Below are positions 52,101 through 61,048 of a stretch of 64,000 nucleotides of DNA, one piece after another. The position numbers and the translations under genes were made by a program. The notes beneath the pieces are model-generated. The model ran no database searches and was not told the origin of the DNA. It saw only the letters and a list, made by a program, of their open reading frames with translations. Each line of letters opens with the position of its first letter. The first letter of the stretch is position 1. The stretch comes from Desulfoferrobacter suflitae (GTDB taxonomy: Bacteria; Desulfobacterota; Syntrophobacteria; Syntrophobacterales; Syntrophobacteraceae): assembly GCF_022603395.1 (NCBI RefSeq), contig NZ_JAIBKA010000008.1:124001-188000 (forward strand). Direction: 5' to 3'.

Positions 52101-52268
52101 ATGAAGAAGGGATTACGACAGCGTAGCCCCACGCCACAGTAGCCCATGTCTGGGGCAGGCCGGAAACACTGACCTGATGAAGAAGGGATTACGACATCGT
52201 TATCGTCCCGTCGTCCTCGATCTGAATCTGAGCCGGAAACACTGACCTGATGAAAAAGGGATTAGTTC
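46111..52268 (+). CRISPR. CRISPR array, 37-base repeat, about 83 repeats and 82 spacers
   Basis: The repeat begins GCCGGAAACACTG and ends GGGATTACGAC, 37 bases in total. By hand I count 83 copies, the first at 46111-46147 and the last at 52232-52268, with unit spacing near 74-75 bases and spacers of about 34-40. Repeats are essentially identical except the last, where the end becomes GATGAAAAAGGGATTAGTT. That decay marks the trailer end, so the leader and newest spacers are at the left. The 3' end ATTACGAC resembles the 8-base crRNA handle of type III repeats ending ATTGCGAC or ATTGAAAC, so the crRNA strand is plus. It should be processed by Cas6 and loaded on Csm. Confidence 0.98.
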
Positions 52269-52360
52269 CGCCGGTTGCCGGCTGCCGAGAACCCCTCCCT
52301 CAATGCCGCAAACAGCGGTTATTCTGATCCGATGGCGCATCGATCCGCAACGCGCTTTTT

Positions 52361-52390
52361 TGTTGGGTTTCATTGCATTCAACCCAACCC
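52361..52390. repeat. Dispersed palindromic repeat (right copy, reverse orientation)
   Basis: TGTTGGGTTT and AACCCAACCC flank CATTGCATTC. It is related in reverse to the element at 44070-44098. It lies 93 bases after the last CRISPR repeat. The gap 52269-52522 otherwise shows no gene. Confidence 0.65.
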
Positions 52391-52522
52391 GGCTGACCTC
52401 TCCAATGGGGATCGCCGACCGTCCACGACATGCCATTGACATATCCGCTCTTCTGGCCCCATACTGGATCGGAAGCAGTGACCCCATGAACCGGGGATCG
52501 CCTCCTGAACAAGGAGAAAGCC

Positions 52523-52801
52523 ATGCGCCGTGTCACTTGTTTATTGACCACCGCATTGCTGATGACGTTTGCCCACCCGTGTTTTGCCCCATCCGACCTC
52601 CCCAAGGTGAAGGGCACACGGGCGGCCGACGAGCAGGTGGTCCTGCAGGACAGGTCGCCCGAGACGGCCCCCTGGAATCACCACAGGGAATTTCAAGCGG
52701 GGCGGCGATTCACCGACATCGGTTTCACCCGGGTCATCGACCGGCAGGAAGGAGTTCACTTCCGCGCGGTGAAGTCCTTTTCGACCGGCGCCGGGAAATG
52801 A
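52523..52801 (+). CDS. Small secreted protein of unknown function
   Basis: This 92-residue protein has AAGGAGAAAG 5 bases before the ATG and a Sec signal peptide (MRRVTCLLTTALLMTFAHP). The mature part is hydrophilic with no recognised domain. It lies upstream of another secreted protein on the same strand, and the 244-base gap 52802-53045 after it shows no supported gene. I do not recognise it. Confidence 0.5.
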   Translation: MRRVTCLLTTALLMTFAHPCFAPSDLPKVKGTRAADEQVVLQDRSPETAPWNHHREFQAGRRFTDIGFTRVIDRQEGVHFRAVKSFSTGAGK

Positions 52802-53045
52802 TCATTGCAGGTGCCATCGGGTTTGACCGCAAAGCCCTCTGCATGGTGGATGGCGACGGCATGTTCCCTGGTCGATCGGTTGCGCCCGACCAGGGTGGAA
52901 CTCGTCTCCCTGCACGTTGACAAGCACCGCTGCATCGCCGACAGAGGCGGGATGACGCGGCAGGATTGATCTCTGGTCGGCATCGGATCGAGGCTGCGGG
53001 GCTTTTCCCGCAGCCGCGGGAAGGACTCGAAAGGAGGGTCGAAAG

Positions 53046-53909
53046 ATGCGTTGCAACAATTTCTTGGTCGTGCTGCTTTGTTTTCTTTGCCTCACCGCCG
53101 CTGCCGGTGAGGCCCGCGGTGATTTCTACGTGGTCCCCGTGGCGCGCGGCGTGGGCACCCCCATCGAATCGCTGCCCTGCACCATCAGGGAGCCCGGTCT
53201 ATATTACCTGACGAAAAATCTCACCCATACGGCAACCAGCGAGAATGCGATCACAGTCGATGCGAACCACGTGACCATCGATCTCATGGGATTCAATTTG
53301 ATCGGACCCGGCACGGGAAAGACCATCGGCATCTACATGACGCACCGCTCCAACGTCGAGATCCGCAACGGCACGATCAGCAATTTCACTCCCGACGGCA
53401 TCCGCGAGGCGGGCAGCGGCAGCAATCACCGCGTCATCAATGTCAGGGTCGCGGGTATCAATGGAATATCGTATGCCGGATATGGCATCATCCTGTTTGG
53501 CTCATCGCACCTGGTGAAGGACTGCACCGTGTTGGGACATTTCTATACCGGTATCAATGTGTCGAAAGGCACAACGGTCATCGGCAACACGGTATACGCC
53601 AATAACTACGGCATCTCAACCGGCGCCGGCTGTCTGGCGACCGGCAACACGGTATCCGACAACGCCGCTACCGGCATTTCGACCTCCAGCGGCTGTACCC
53701 TTTCGGGCAACAGCGCATACCACAACGGTGTCGGCATCTGGGTGTCATATGGCTGCACCATCGTCGGCAACACCGTCTACGGCAATACGGTGCAAGGGAT
53801 CCAGTTGAATCCGTATTGCCTGGTGGATCAGAATACCGCCTACGGCAACAGCGGCTACAACATGACGCCGTGCTCGACTTGCGTGTTAGGGAAAAATGTC
53901 GCCCCGTGA
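53046..53909 (+). CDS. Secreted right-handed beta-helix protein
   Basis: This 287-residue protein has a signal peptide ending in ARG and an LTKNLTH ... AITVDANHVTIDLMG opening, then regular turns such as GNTVYANNYGI, GNTVSDNAATGI, GNSAYHNGVGI and GNTVYGNTVQGI. These 21-24-residue rungs are typical of NosD/pectate-lyase-like parallel beta helices. Such proteins often bind or cleave polysaccharides, but no catalytic set is evident. AAAGGAGGG precedes the ATG. Confidence 0.85.
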   Translation: MRCNNFLVVLLCFLCLTAAAGEARGDFYVVPVARGVGTPIESLPCTIREPGLYYLTKNLTHTATSENAITVDANHVTIDLMGFNLIGPGTGKTIGIYMTHRSNVEIRNGTISNFTPDGIREAGSGSNHRVINVRVAGINGISYAGYGIILFGSSHLVKDCTVLGHFYTGINVSKGTTVIGNTVYANNYGISTGAGCLATGNTVSDNAATGISTSSGCTLSGNSAYHNGVGIWVSYGCTIVGNTVYGNTVQGIQLNPYCLVDQNTAYGNSGYNMTPCSTCVLGKNVAP

Positions 53910-54031
53910 TCGGGTCGGGCCCTTGAAACCCCGACGACGGCTCACAGAGCGAGCGGAGAACGCAGAGGAAAATTTTTCACAACGGCTACGGTTGAAATGG
54001 GCGTATACTCGGGAGCGCATCGCGGGCGCCT

Positions 54032-54073
54032 GCCGATCAACTTTTTGACCTGATGAGCAAAGGGGTTGGGACG
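54032..54073 (+). repeat. Degenerate sequence similar to the CRISPR repeat
   Basis: GCCG, then TGACCTGATGA followed by a purine-rich GGGGTTGGGACG, repeats the order of the array repeat (GCCG, TGACCTGATGA, GGGATTACGAC). It lies about 1.8 kb beyond the last repeat in the gap 53910-54171. The shared TGACCTGATGA is 11 bases; the rest is imperfect. It may be an orphan decayed repeat or chance. Confidence 0.35.
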
Positions 54074-54171
54074 CTTTCTGAAATGGCTTTACAAGGATGT
54101 GCCGATCCAATAGAAGTGGGGTTTTGGGAAATACCCGCACCGTCTGACCAGCAACGCCAAGGAGGATAGCC

Positions 54172-54405
54172 ATGCCCCACGTGATTGTTAAGCTCTACCC
54201 GGGCCGCACGGAAGAACAGAAACAACGCCTGGCTGATGCCATAGCCGAGGACCTTGTGCAAATCGCCGGATGCACGGAGGATTCCATTTCCGTCGCCTTT
54301 GAGGAGGTGGCGGCGGAGGAGTGGCCGGAGCGAGTGTACCGACCGGACATTCTGGATAACATGGATAAGCTCTACATCAAGCCGGGATATAACCCGTTTG
54401 CGTGA
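54172..54405 (+). CDS. 4-oxalocrotonate tautomerase-family protein (PptA-like)
   Basis: This 77-residue protein begins [17 protein letters not shown], so Pro1 after Met removal is the catalytic base of the tautomerase superfamily. The C-terminal [12 protein letters not shown] resembles the PptA branch. The substrate is an enol or keto acid but unknown. GGAGG precedes the ATG. It converges with the long carboxylase operon. Confidence 0.88.
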   Translation: MPHVIVKLYPGRTEEQKQRLADAIAEDLVQIAGCTEDSISVAFEEVAAEEWPERVYRPDILDNMDKLYIKPGYNPFA

Positions 54406-54562
54406 AACAACTGTTTTCCAAATTTCCGGCTTTCAGTTTTTTGCGGATTCACGGCAAAGCATGCGGGAACGACGAAGGCCGATCGGCTATAAAATGATGT
54501 TTTTTATCCTCAGCCCGTCTAATTGTGCGGCGCGGTGGTGCGGCACCTTGCCGGGCGCAGAA

Positions 54563-54586
54563 CCGGGGTCCGTTGCCGGACCCCGG
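54563..54586. terminator. Perfect 10-bp hairpin between convergent genes
   Basis: CCGGGGTCCG and CGGACCCCGG pair around TTGC in the 222-base gap between the tautomerase and the end of the biotin carboxylase gene. The T tract is poor on both strands, so it may be a weak bidirectional terminator or an mRNA 3'-end hairpin. Confidence 0.5.
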
Positions 54587-54627
54587 GGGTTCGTTCGTAT
54601 TGTTTGTGACTCAGACCTGGTTTGCGC

Positions 54628-55980
54628 TCAATGGACGCCCGGAGTGACCCCGTTATCCAGAAACGAAGTGTCGAAATCCCCCGTCCTGAAAAGAGTGTTG
54701 CGCAGGGTCTTGAGGCAGGTGGGGATGGTCGTTTTCACCCCTTCGATACGAATTGCCTCGAGGGCCTCTATCAACTTGTCTACGGCCGCGTCGCGGCCGT
54801 CCGCCCAGGTGATCACCTTGGCCAGCAGCGGGTCGTAGTAGGGCGGCACCACCGCGTTTGCGCGCAGGGCATGATCGATGCGCAGCTGCGTGTTGTCCTC
54901 GGGCAGATACAAGGCGTGGATGGTCCCCGGAGACGGAATGTAGGTGTCCGGATCTTCCGCGTACACCCTGGCCTCGATGGCGTGGCCGCGCAAGCTCACA
55001 TCCTGCTGTGAAAAGGCCAGCGGCTTGCCCTCGGCAATGTCCAGCTGGCATGCGACCAGGTCGATTCCCGTCAGGAACTCCGTCACCGGGTGCTCCACCT
55101 GCAGCCGCGCGTTGATTTCCATAAAGTAGTAGTCGCCCTCTTCCGACCGCAGCCCTTCTATGGTACCGGCTCCGTGGTAGCCCATGCGCAGCACCAGGCG
55201 GCGGGTCCAGTCGAACAGCTTTTCCCGGTCGGCCGGCGTCACGATGAGGGAGGGCGCCTCCTCGATGATCTTCTGGTTGCGCCGCTGGATCGAGCATTCC
55301 CGCTCGCCCAGGCAGACGCAGTGGCCGAACCGGTCGGCAACAAACTGCACCTCGATGTGACGCGGCCTGGGCACCACATGCTCGATGTAGCAGGCGTCCG
55401 ATCCGAACGCCGCACTGCCTATGCTGCACGCCTGCCGGTAGATCTTTTCGATGTCCCGGGCGCGGGTGATCCGCGCAATGCCCTTGCCGCCCCCGCCCTT
55501 ATCGAGCTTCAAAAAGAGCGGGAAGCCATGAGCCCGACCAAATTCCACCACGTCTCCCACACCCGCTACCGGCTTCAACGTGCCCGGAACCACCGGCACC
55601 CCCACCTGGTCGGCCATTTGCCGGCAGGTGCACTTGGAACTGATGATTCTTAACAGCTCAGGGGCAGGCCCAATCCAGACAAGACCGGCATGCACCACCG
55701 CTTCGGCAAACGCGCCCCGCTCCGACAAAAACCCGTAGCCGGGATGCACGGCATCGGCGCCCGTCTGCAGTGCCACTTCCACCAGCTTTTCGATGTTGAG
55801 ATAACTCTTGAGCGGGTTGGCCGGGCCGATCAAAACGGCTTCGTCGGCCTCTTCCAGGTAACCCGCATCGCGGTCCGCCTCGGAATAAACCACCACACTC
55901 GCCACACCCCGCCGCTTGCAGGTGCGGATGATGCGGCCCACTATTTCGCCTCGATTGGCGATGAGAACCTTTTTTATCAT
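54628..55980 (-). CDS. Biotin carboxylase subunit (AccC-like)
   Basis: This enzyme of about 450 residues carboxylates the biotin of a carrier protein using ATP and bicarbonate. Visible are the N-terminal KKVLIANRGEI, HPGYGFLSE, the ATP-grasp glycine loop KLDKGGGGKGI, and the active-site FMEINARLQVEHPVTE. The start is the ATG at 55978-55980; a TTG at 56013 is possible. It follows the carrier gene, and with pxpA-C upstream it may serve a biotin-dependent step in amide or acid metabolism rather than fatty-acid synthesis. Confidence 0.93.
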   Translation of the reverse strand: MIKKVLIANRGEIVGRIIRTCKRRGVASVVVYSEADRDAGYLEEADEAVLIGPANPLKSYLNIEKLVEVALQTGADAVHPGYGFLSERGAFAEAVVHAGLVWIGPAPELLRIISSKCTCRQMADQVGVPVVPGTLKPVAGVGDVVEFGRAHGFPLFLKLDKGGGGKGIARITRARDIEKIYRQACSIGSAAFGSDACYIEHVVPRPRHIEVQFVADRFGHCVCLGERECSIQRRNQKIIEEAPSLIVTPADREKLFDWTRRLVLRMGYHGAGTIEGLRSEEGDYYFMEINARLQVEHPVTEFLTGIDLVACQLDIAEGKPLAFSQQDVSLRGHAIEARVYAEDPDTYIPSPGTIHALYLPEDNTQLRIDHALRANAVVPPYYDPLLAKVITWADGRDAAVDKLIEALEAIRIEGVKTTIPTCLKTLRNTLFRTGDFDTSFLDNGVTPGVH

Positions 55981-56021
55981 GACACCACTGCCGTCGTTGA
56001 GGGGCTGCAACAACGCCGCCC

Positions 56022-56240
56022 TCAGATCTCGAGAATCACCATGGGATCGCCCACCTGCAGTTCATCCCATTCCTTCACCAGGACCTGCTTGACCACTCCC
56101 GCCTCTTCGCTGTTCACCGGTATTTCCGTCTTCATGCAGTTGATCACCGCAACTTCCTGACCCTTTTCCACCCGGTCTCCCACATTGACCACCACCCGGG
56201 CGGTGAGCCCCGGCATGATTGCATTTACCGATTTCTCCAT
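56022..56240 (-). CDS. Biotin carboxyl carrier protein, minimal
   Basis: This 72-residue single biotinyl domain has the biotin lysine in NCMKTEIP (usual MKM replaced by MKT) flanked by GLTARVVVNVGDRVEKGQ and EWDELQVGDPMVIL. It lacks the long Pro/Ala-rich N-terminus of AccB, so it resembles small carriers found next to PxpB/PxpC-type genes. It should shuttle carboxybiotin between the adjacent biotin carboxylase and a carboxyltransferase. Confidence 0.92.
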   Translation of the reverse strand: MEKSVNAIMPGLTARVVVNVGDRVEKGQEVAVINCMKTEIPVNSEEAGVVKQVLVKEWDELQVGDPMVILEI

Positions 56241-56278
56241 AGGTTTGACTCCTTTATCTCGATGTATCCCCTGCCAAA

Positions 56279-57262
56279 TCAGGCGAGCGAGGCTTCGCTC
56301 AACAACTCTTTCTGCGCCCTGCGCGCTTCGGTGGCTTCCTGCTGTCCGACCATGCGGAACGTGATGCTGTCGCGGCCGGGAGTCCCCTGCCCGATTTTCC
56401 AGAGATCCGCATTGATCACATTGAGGGCGCACATGTAACCGCCCAGGGTGGGACCGTCCGCGATCAGCAAAATGGGCGTGTTGCCGCAGATATTGAGGGC
56501 GCCGCGAATGGCGTAGGCGTGGTCCAGAATATTGGACGGGTGACTGCCCCCGACGCCCCCGTCCGGCCGGGCGAAAAAGCTTTCCGGAAGCGGATCCAGC
56601 CGATACGCGGAGCGGTTCGAATTGTGGTTGATCTTGAATGACTTGGAAAAGAGCAGGTCCATGCCCTCCTCGGTGACGTAGTCGGGAGACGTGTTCGGCC
56701 CCGGGATGGCGCGCAATTGCCATTGCCTCTGGTAATCCGGCCGCACGCCGTCCTTGAGTCTGCGCCCCGCCAGATCTTGCAGCGCACCCCTGGGGGCACC
56801 CAGCTTGAGCTCATCGCCGGCCGCCAGCTTGCGGCCCTCGAACCCACCGTACCCGCCGAATATGCAGGTGGACTTGCTGCCCAGATAAGCCGGCACGTCG
56901 ATGCCGCCGGCCACGCCCAGGTAGCAGCGGAAGCCGTATTCGCCGATGTGACCGAACTTGACGGTGTCGCCCCTGTTGACCGCAACCGATTGCCACATGG
57001 GCAGGGATTCGCCGTTCAGCGTGGGCTTCATGTCGGTGCCGGTCACGGCAATGACCGTATCCCGGGCGAATTGTGCCTCGAGGAAACCGCCCGTGATTTC
57101 CAGCCCCGCTTCACCCGGGGAGTTGCCCACCAGCAGGTTGGCAAAACCGAGGGCCAGGTTGTCGAACGCCCCCGATGCAGACATGCCCATACCCAGATAG
57201 CCAAGACGTCCCGGCCAGTCTTCCACAAGCACCTCGATGCCGCCGTTTATGATCTTCAACAT
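56279..57262 (-). CDS. pxpC: 5-oxoprolinase subunit C / KipA-like carboxyltransferase-domain protein
   Basis: This 327-residue protein belongs to the biotin-dependent carboxyltransferase family (AHS2/KipA): it opens GGIEVLVEDWPGRLGYLGMG and has GAFDNLALGFANLLVGN and GGYGGFEGRKLAAGDELKLG. With PxpB it forms a complex; with PxpA it hydrolyses 5-oxoproline using ATP. The biotin genes next door suggest it could instead accept carboxybiotin. RBS GGAGCG is upstream. Confidence 0.9.
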   Translation of the reverse strand: MLKIINGGIEVLVEDWPGRLGYLGMGMSASGAFDNLALGFANLLVGNSPGEAGLEITGGFLEAQFARDTVIAVTGTDMKPTLNGESLPMWQSVAVNRGDTVKFGHIGEYGFRCYLGVAGGIDVPAYLGSKSTCIFGGYGGFEGRKLAAGDELKLGAPRGALQDLAGRRLKDGVRPDYQRQWQLRAIPGPNTSPDYVTEEGMDLLFSKSFKINHNSNRSAYRLDPLPESFFARPDGGVGGSHPSNILDHAYAIRGALNICGNTPILLIADGPTLGGYMCALNVINADLWKIGQGTPGRDSITFRMVGQQEATEARRAQKELLSEASLA

Positions 57263-57280
57263 ATTCCTCGCTCCTTTCCA

Positions 57281-58267
57281 TTACAGTCTCGGTGCTTTGC
57301 GGACACCCTCAGCCTGCTTCGCTTTCAGCTCCCGCACCCCGTTTTGCACTTCTTCGCTGTGCACCCAGGTCAGGTAGTCCTTGGCGACCACCTGGCCGCT
57401 TTCGATCTGGTATCGATAGTCGGTCTTGTTGTGCACGTGATCGAAGATGTCCAAGATCTCCTGTTCCTGCACCTCGTGGAACTTGACCCGGTCGGCCGGG
57501 CGGTAGAGGAAGGGGCCCTCTTTGAAGATGGGGTGCTTGCAGCTGAATTGAAAGGTGGGAATGGTCCTGCCGAACAGCTGGTAGCCGCCTCCGGTCGGCG
57601 TCGTGTAGGTGAACACGCAGGGACCGCCGATGCCCGCGGCCCCCTCCGGCGTCCAGGTGCGGGGCGGATTGTACTTGGGAACCACCAGGGCGCAGCGCGG
57701 GTCCACCGGCCACAGGAAGGCGCCGCCGGGCCAGAAGCCGCAGCCGCTGTTGAACCACTCGGTGCCGAGGATCATGTTCTTGGCCTCGGCCACCGTGACC
57801 CCGTTGCACAGGGCCATGTATTCGAGGTTATAGCCGTTGATGACGTTGGGGGCGTCGGGGCGCACTTCTTTCACGTACTTCTGCACGGCTTTTTTGGTTT
57901 CGCTGTCCTCGAAGGCGAGCGGCAGGTGAATGACCCGGGATTCCAGCACCACGTCGTCGATGGTGGGCATCGAGTCTTCGGCCTCCTTGATCTGAGCGAT
58001 CAAATCCGCGCTGGATAAAGCCTGCGGGTCGAAATGGAACAGGTTGGTGCGCAGGCCCGGCACCGTTTCGATCAATCCGTTGATTTGACGTGCACGGATG
58101 ATGTCGTTGACGGCCAGTATGCGGAAAGAGTCCTGCAGAGCGGCGCGCTGTTCGCGGCCGTACTCGACTTGCAGAAAACCGTCTCCCGCCTGCCTGAAAA
58201 GGATTTCCAGCCGGGATGGCGTTTCCGGCATGGTGTCCAGAATGACGTCGTACTTGTTTCCCTTCAT
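57281..58267 (-). CDS. pxpB: 5-oxoprolinase subunit B / KipI-like protein
   Basis: This 328-residue protein starts at the ATG at 58265-58267 with GGAGGG upstream. The AHS1/KipI family segments are GDGFLQVEYG, LRTNLFHFDP, and NGVTVAEAKN ... FWPGGAFLWPVDPR with YTTPTGGGYQLFGRT. Subunits B and C make the ATP-dependent half of the oxoprolinase complex. It is longer than the roughly 220 residues of many PxpB proteins because of an N-terminal portion and a C-terminal tail (EILDIFDHVHNKTDYRY onward). Confidence 0.87.
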   Translation of the reverse strand: MKGNKYDVILDTMPETPSRLEILFRQAGDGFLQVEYGREQRAALQDSFRILAVNDIIRARQINGLIETVPGLRTNLFHFDPQALSSADLIAQIKEAEDSMPTIDDVVLESRVIHLPLAFEDSETKKAVQKYVKEVRPDAPNVINGYNLEYMALCNGVTVAEAKNMILGTEWFNSGCGFWPGGAFLWPVDPRCALVVPKYNPPRTWTPEGAAGIGGPCVFTYTTPTGGGYQLFGRTIPTFQFSCKHPIFKEGPFLYRPADRVKFHEVQEQEILDIFDHVHNKTDYRYQIESGQVVAKDYLTWVHSEEVQNGVRELKAKQAEGVRKAPRL

Positions 58268-58360
58268 GTGTGTGACCCTCCAATACAGAGTAATTTCACG
58301 ACCGACTACCCCTGCCAATGGTGTTGTTTGCCTCGGAACCGTACTGCCGACCCGCCGTGG

Positions 58361-59113
58361 CTAGAGGGGGGGAGCCGCCAGCGTGTAGCCGGCTCCCCTG
58401 AGAGCCTCGTGCACCGCCTTGAGGATGTCGACGGCACCGGGAGTGTCCGAATGGAGGCAGACGGACGATCCCTCGATGTCGATTTCGCTTCCGTCGGTGG
58501 CCCTCACCCTGTTCCGCCCGACCATTCTGAGCACCTTGTGCGCCACGTCCTGCGGCTTGTGGGGATCATGCTGGCGGGTGATGACCAGATTGCCCCGGGC
58601 GTCGTAGTCCAGGTCCCCGTAAAGCTCGTAGATCACCCGCACGCCCATGCGCTCGGCCACCTGACCGACAGCCCCGGTGCGCATGGTGTAAAAATAGAGC
58701 TGCCTGTCCACATCGAGGATCGCCCGGCAGATGGCTTCAGCCACTTCGGGGCGCCGGTTGGCCATGCCGTACAGCGACCCATGCGGCTTGACGTGGTGCA
58801 GGCGCAGGCCCGCCGCCTGCACAAAGGCATTCAATGCCCCCACCTGATACATGACATCGTCGTAGATCTCCTGGACACTGCAGTTCATTTCCCTGCGGCC
58901 GAACCCCTGGCGATCGGGCAGTCCCGGGTGGGCGCCCACCTGAACGCCGTGCTCCTTGGCCAGTTCAACGGTCTTGCGCATCTCCGAAGAATCCCCCGCG
59001 TGGAAACCGCAGGCAACGTTGGCGCTGGTGATAAACTGCATGAACGCTTCATCGTTTCCCATGCGATACAAACCGAAGCTCTCACCCATATCCGCGTTGA
59101 TATCGATGTGCAT
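58361..59113 (-). CDS. pxpA: 5-oxoprolinase subunit A (LamB/YcsF family)
   Basis: This 250-residue protein starts at the ATG at 59111-59113 with GGAGG six bases upstream. Family signatures are HIDINADMGESFG, SANVACGFHAGDSS, GAHPGLPDRQGFGRR and HVKPHGSLYGM. PxpA is the hydrolytic subunit of bacterial 5-oxoprolinase, acting with PxpB and PxpC encoded just downstream. It lies 114 bases after the aldehyde oxidoreductase stop. Confidence 0.93.
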   Translation of the reverse strand: MHIDINADMGESFGLYRMGNDEAFMQFITSANVACGFHAGDSSEMRKTVELAKEHGVQVGAHPGLPDRQGFGRREMNCSVQEIYDDVMYQVGALNAFVQAAGLRLHHVKPHGSLYGMANRRPEVAEAICRAILDVDRQLYFYTMRTGAVGQVAERMGVRVIYELYGDLDYDARGNLVITRQHDPHKPQDVAHKVLRMVGRNRVRATDGSEIDIEGSSVCLHSDTPGAVDILKAVHEALRGAGYTLAAPPL

Positions 59114-59226
59114 TGCAGATCCTCCATCCTCGTTATGCCGGTTAAGCATCAGCTGTTTCATTGTTCGCGGCTCCCCCCTCACCCCGACCCTCGGTTGCGC
59201 GGGTGACGCTTTCCTCGGACAATCTC

Positions 59227-60999
59227 CTAAGCCGCCGGAGGCTCGCCGTGCTCGTTCCAGCCGCGCGCCTGGTAATACTCGCGGAGCATTTGCTCCATCT
59301 GCTCCTGCGTGATCACCTTCCCGGTTTCCGGCAGTGCCTCCTGGTGAAAGCGCGCCGGCAGCAGATCATCCTGCCGGGTCAAACCTTCCCTCAGGTTGAA
59401 GCGGCGCACGGCGTCACTCACGCCGGCGGCAATGCGGCGCATGGCCTCGACGTCCAAAGCAAGGCCGGTAGCACCCTTGATCATTTCCGCCAATTGTTCC
59501 CACTGGTACAGATCGCGGTAGAATCGGCACAGGACCAGGGTATCGAAAATGGTGAGGCGGTCCTCCCACTCGGTGAACACCCTGGCCTTCCCCTCCACCC
59601 CGTCGCGATCCACCATGCCGCTCAGCTCGGGTTTATAAAAGGTGGCGCGCAGGTGGCACGCACCCCGGTCGGAAGTTCCGTAGGCCAGCCCCATGCCCTT
59701 CAGAATGCGCGGGTCGTAGCCGGCCGGCTCGAGCCCCTTCACGTGAATGGCCTGGTCCTCCATGCCCCATTGCCTTGCCGCGTGCTTGATGCCCTGCGCC
59801 AGAACCTCCCCGATGCCGCGCCGGTAGGCGATGTCTTCCAGCAGCCGGGCCACTTCATCCACCTTGCCGTAGTCGACGGGATGCTCGATCTTTCCCCGGC
59901 GCGCCGCTTCAATGGCCAAGCCGGCCAGATTGCCCGCGGTGATGGTGTCGATTCCGAGTCGATCGCAGATGTCGTTGAGATAGGCGATTTCTTCTATGCC
60001 GGCGATTTCGCAGAGACCGCCGAAGGCAAAAATGGTTTCGTATTCGGGTCCCTCGATCTTGAGTCCTTTGTGGCGCCCTTCCTTGACGGTGGACAGCCGT
60101 CCGCACGCCATGAAGCACTTCAGGCAGGCATGCGGCTCGACCTCGCAGCGGCTGTGCAGGGCGGCGGCATTGAACTGCTCACGCAGCTCCGAGCGGCCCT
60201 TACTCCAGTAGCGCGTGGGGAAGCCGCCCGCTTCATTCATGATGTCCACCAGCATGGGGGTTCCCATGCTCTTGTAGGCCTTCACCCCGGGGTTGTCCCT
60301 GCCGATTTGAGCGAGGGTTTTGGCAAAATTCTTCAACAGTTCGGGATCGGCGAACTGCTTTTTGCTCTTGCCGTGGAAGGCGATGGCCTTGACCTTTTTG
60401 GCGCCCATCACCGCGCCCACCCCGGTTCGGCCGGCGCTGCGCCAGTAGTCGTTTTCGATGACGGCAAAGCTCACCTGGTTCTCGCCCCCCGGTCCGATGC
60501 AAATCACTCCGCATTTGCCGGTTTCCGGCCGATGCCGCAGCACCCATTCCTTGATGCGATCTTCGGTGGCGAAGGTATCGAGCCCCCACAGCTCCTCGGC
60601 AGAATGAAAGGCCACTCCCTCCGGGCTGACTTCCAGCCACACCGGCCCATCGGCCGCACCGCGCAGCATCACGGCGTCAAATCCGCTGGCGCAGATGTGC
60701 TCGGCGACCGTGCCCCCGGAATAGGACTCGGAAAAAAAGCCCGTCTGCGGCGACTTGGTGTACACCCCGTGGCGGCAGCAGCCCCAGACCGGGCTCCCCG
60801 AAACGGGTCCGTTGGCGAAAATCAGATGGTTTTCCGGGCTGAGCGGCTCCACCTGCGGCGGATTGTGCGCCAGCAGCAACTGGATGGCCAGCCCCTTTCC
60901 CCCGAGATGCGCGCCCAGCGTTGCTTCGTCCGGCTGATCAACGCGCCAGGTCATGTCCGTTACATCAACCGTGAGGATCCTATTGTAAAATCCTTGCAT
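59227..60999 (-). CDS. Aldehyde:ferredoxin oxidoreductase, tungsten-type
   Basis: This 590-residue AOR-family enzyme should interconvert an aldehyde and its acid with ferredoxin. The N-terminal domain opens NRILTVDVTDMTWRVDQ and includes GNGPVSG-like text at FANGPVSGSPVWG. The cofactor domain follows, with the [4Fe-4S] ligands Cys292, Cys295 and Cys299 (HACLKCFMACG) and a further Cys near the C-terminus (DTLVLCRF). The start is the ATG at 60997-60999 with AAGGAGAG upstream. It sits between liv transport genes and pxpA, so it may oxidise a product of the imported substrate. Confidence 0.92.
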   Translation of the reverse strand: MQGFYNRILTVDVTDMTWRVDQPDEATLGAHLGGKGLAIQLLLAHNPPQVEPLSPENHLIFANGPVSGSPVWGCCRHGVYTKSPQTGFFSESYSGGTVAEHICASGFDAVMLRGAADGPVWLEVSPEGVAFHSAEELWGLDTFATEDRIKEWVLRHRPETGKCGVICIGPGGENQVSFAVIENDYWRSAGRTGVGAVMGAKKVKAIAFHGKSKKQFADPELLKNFAKTLAQIGRDNPGVKAYKSMGTPMLVDIMNEAGGFPTRYWSKGRSELREQFNAAALHSRCEVEPHACLKCFMACGRLSTVKEGRHKGLKIEGPEYETIFAFGGLCEIAGIEEIAYLNDICDRLGIDTITAGNLAGLAIEAARRGKIEHPVDYGKVDEVARLLEDIAYRRGIGEVLAQGIKHAARQWGMEDQAIHVKGLEPAGYDPRILKGMGLAYGTSDRGACHLRATFYKPELSGMVDRDGVEGKARVFTEWEDRLTIFDTLVLCRFYRDLYQWEQLAEMIKGATGLALDVEAMRRIAAGVSDAVRRFNLREGLTRQDDLLPARFHQEALPETGKVITQEQMEQMLREYYQARGWNEHGEPPAA

Positions 61000-61048
61000 G
61001 ATCGGTCTCTCCTTTATTGCGTGCTCCCCAAGGCCCGCCCTTTGCCCC

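Noticed and set aside
46111-52268. Opposite orientation of the array (leader at the right)
   Set aside because: The decayed repeat is at the right end, the cas genes lie at the left, and the plus-strand repeat ends in the type III-like handle ATTACGAC.
52303-52920. 205-codon frame after the array
   Set aside because: It has no ribosome-binding site, covers the palindromic repeat, and overlaps a small gene with both a ribosome-binding site and a signal peptide.
54478-54627. Small gene between the tautomerase and biotin carboxylase
   Set aside because: Frames there run into the antisense of the carboxylase gene and have no ribosome-binding site or domain.
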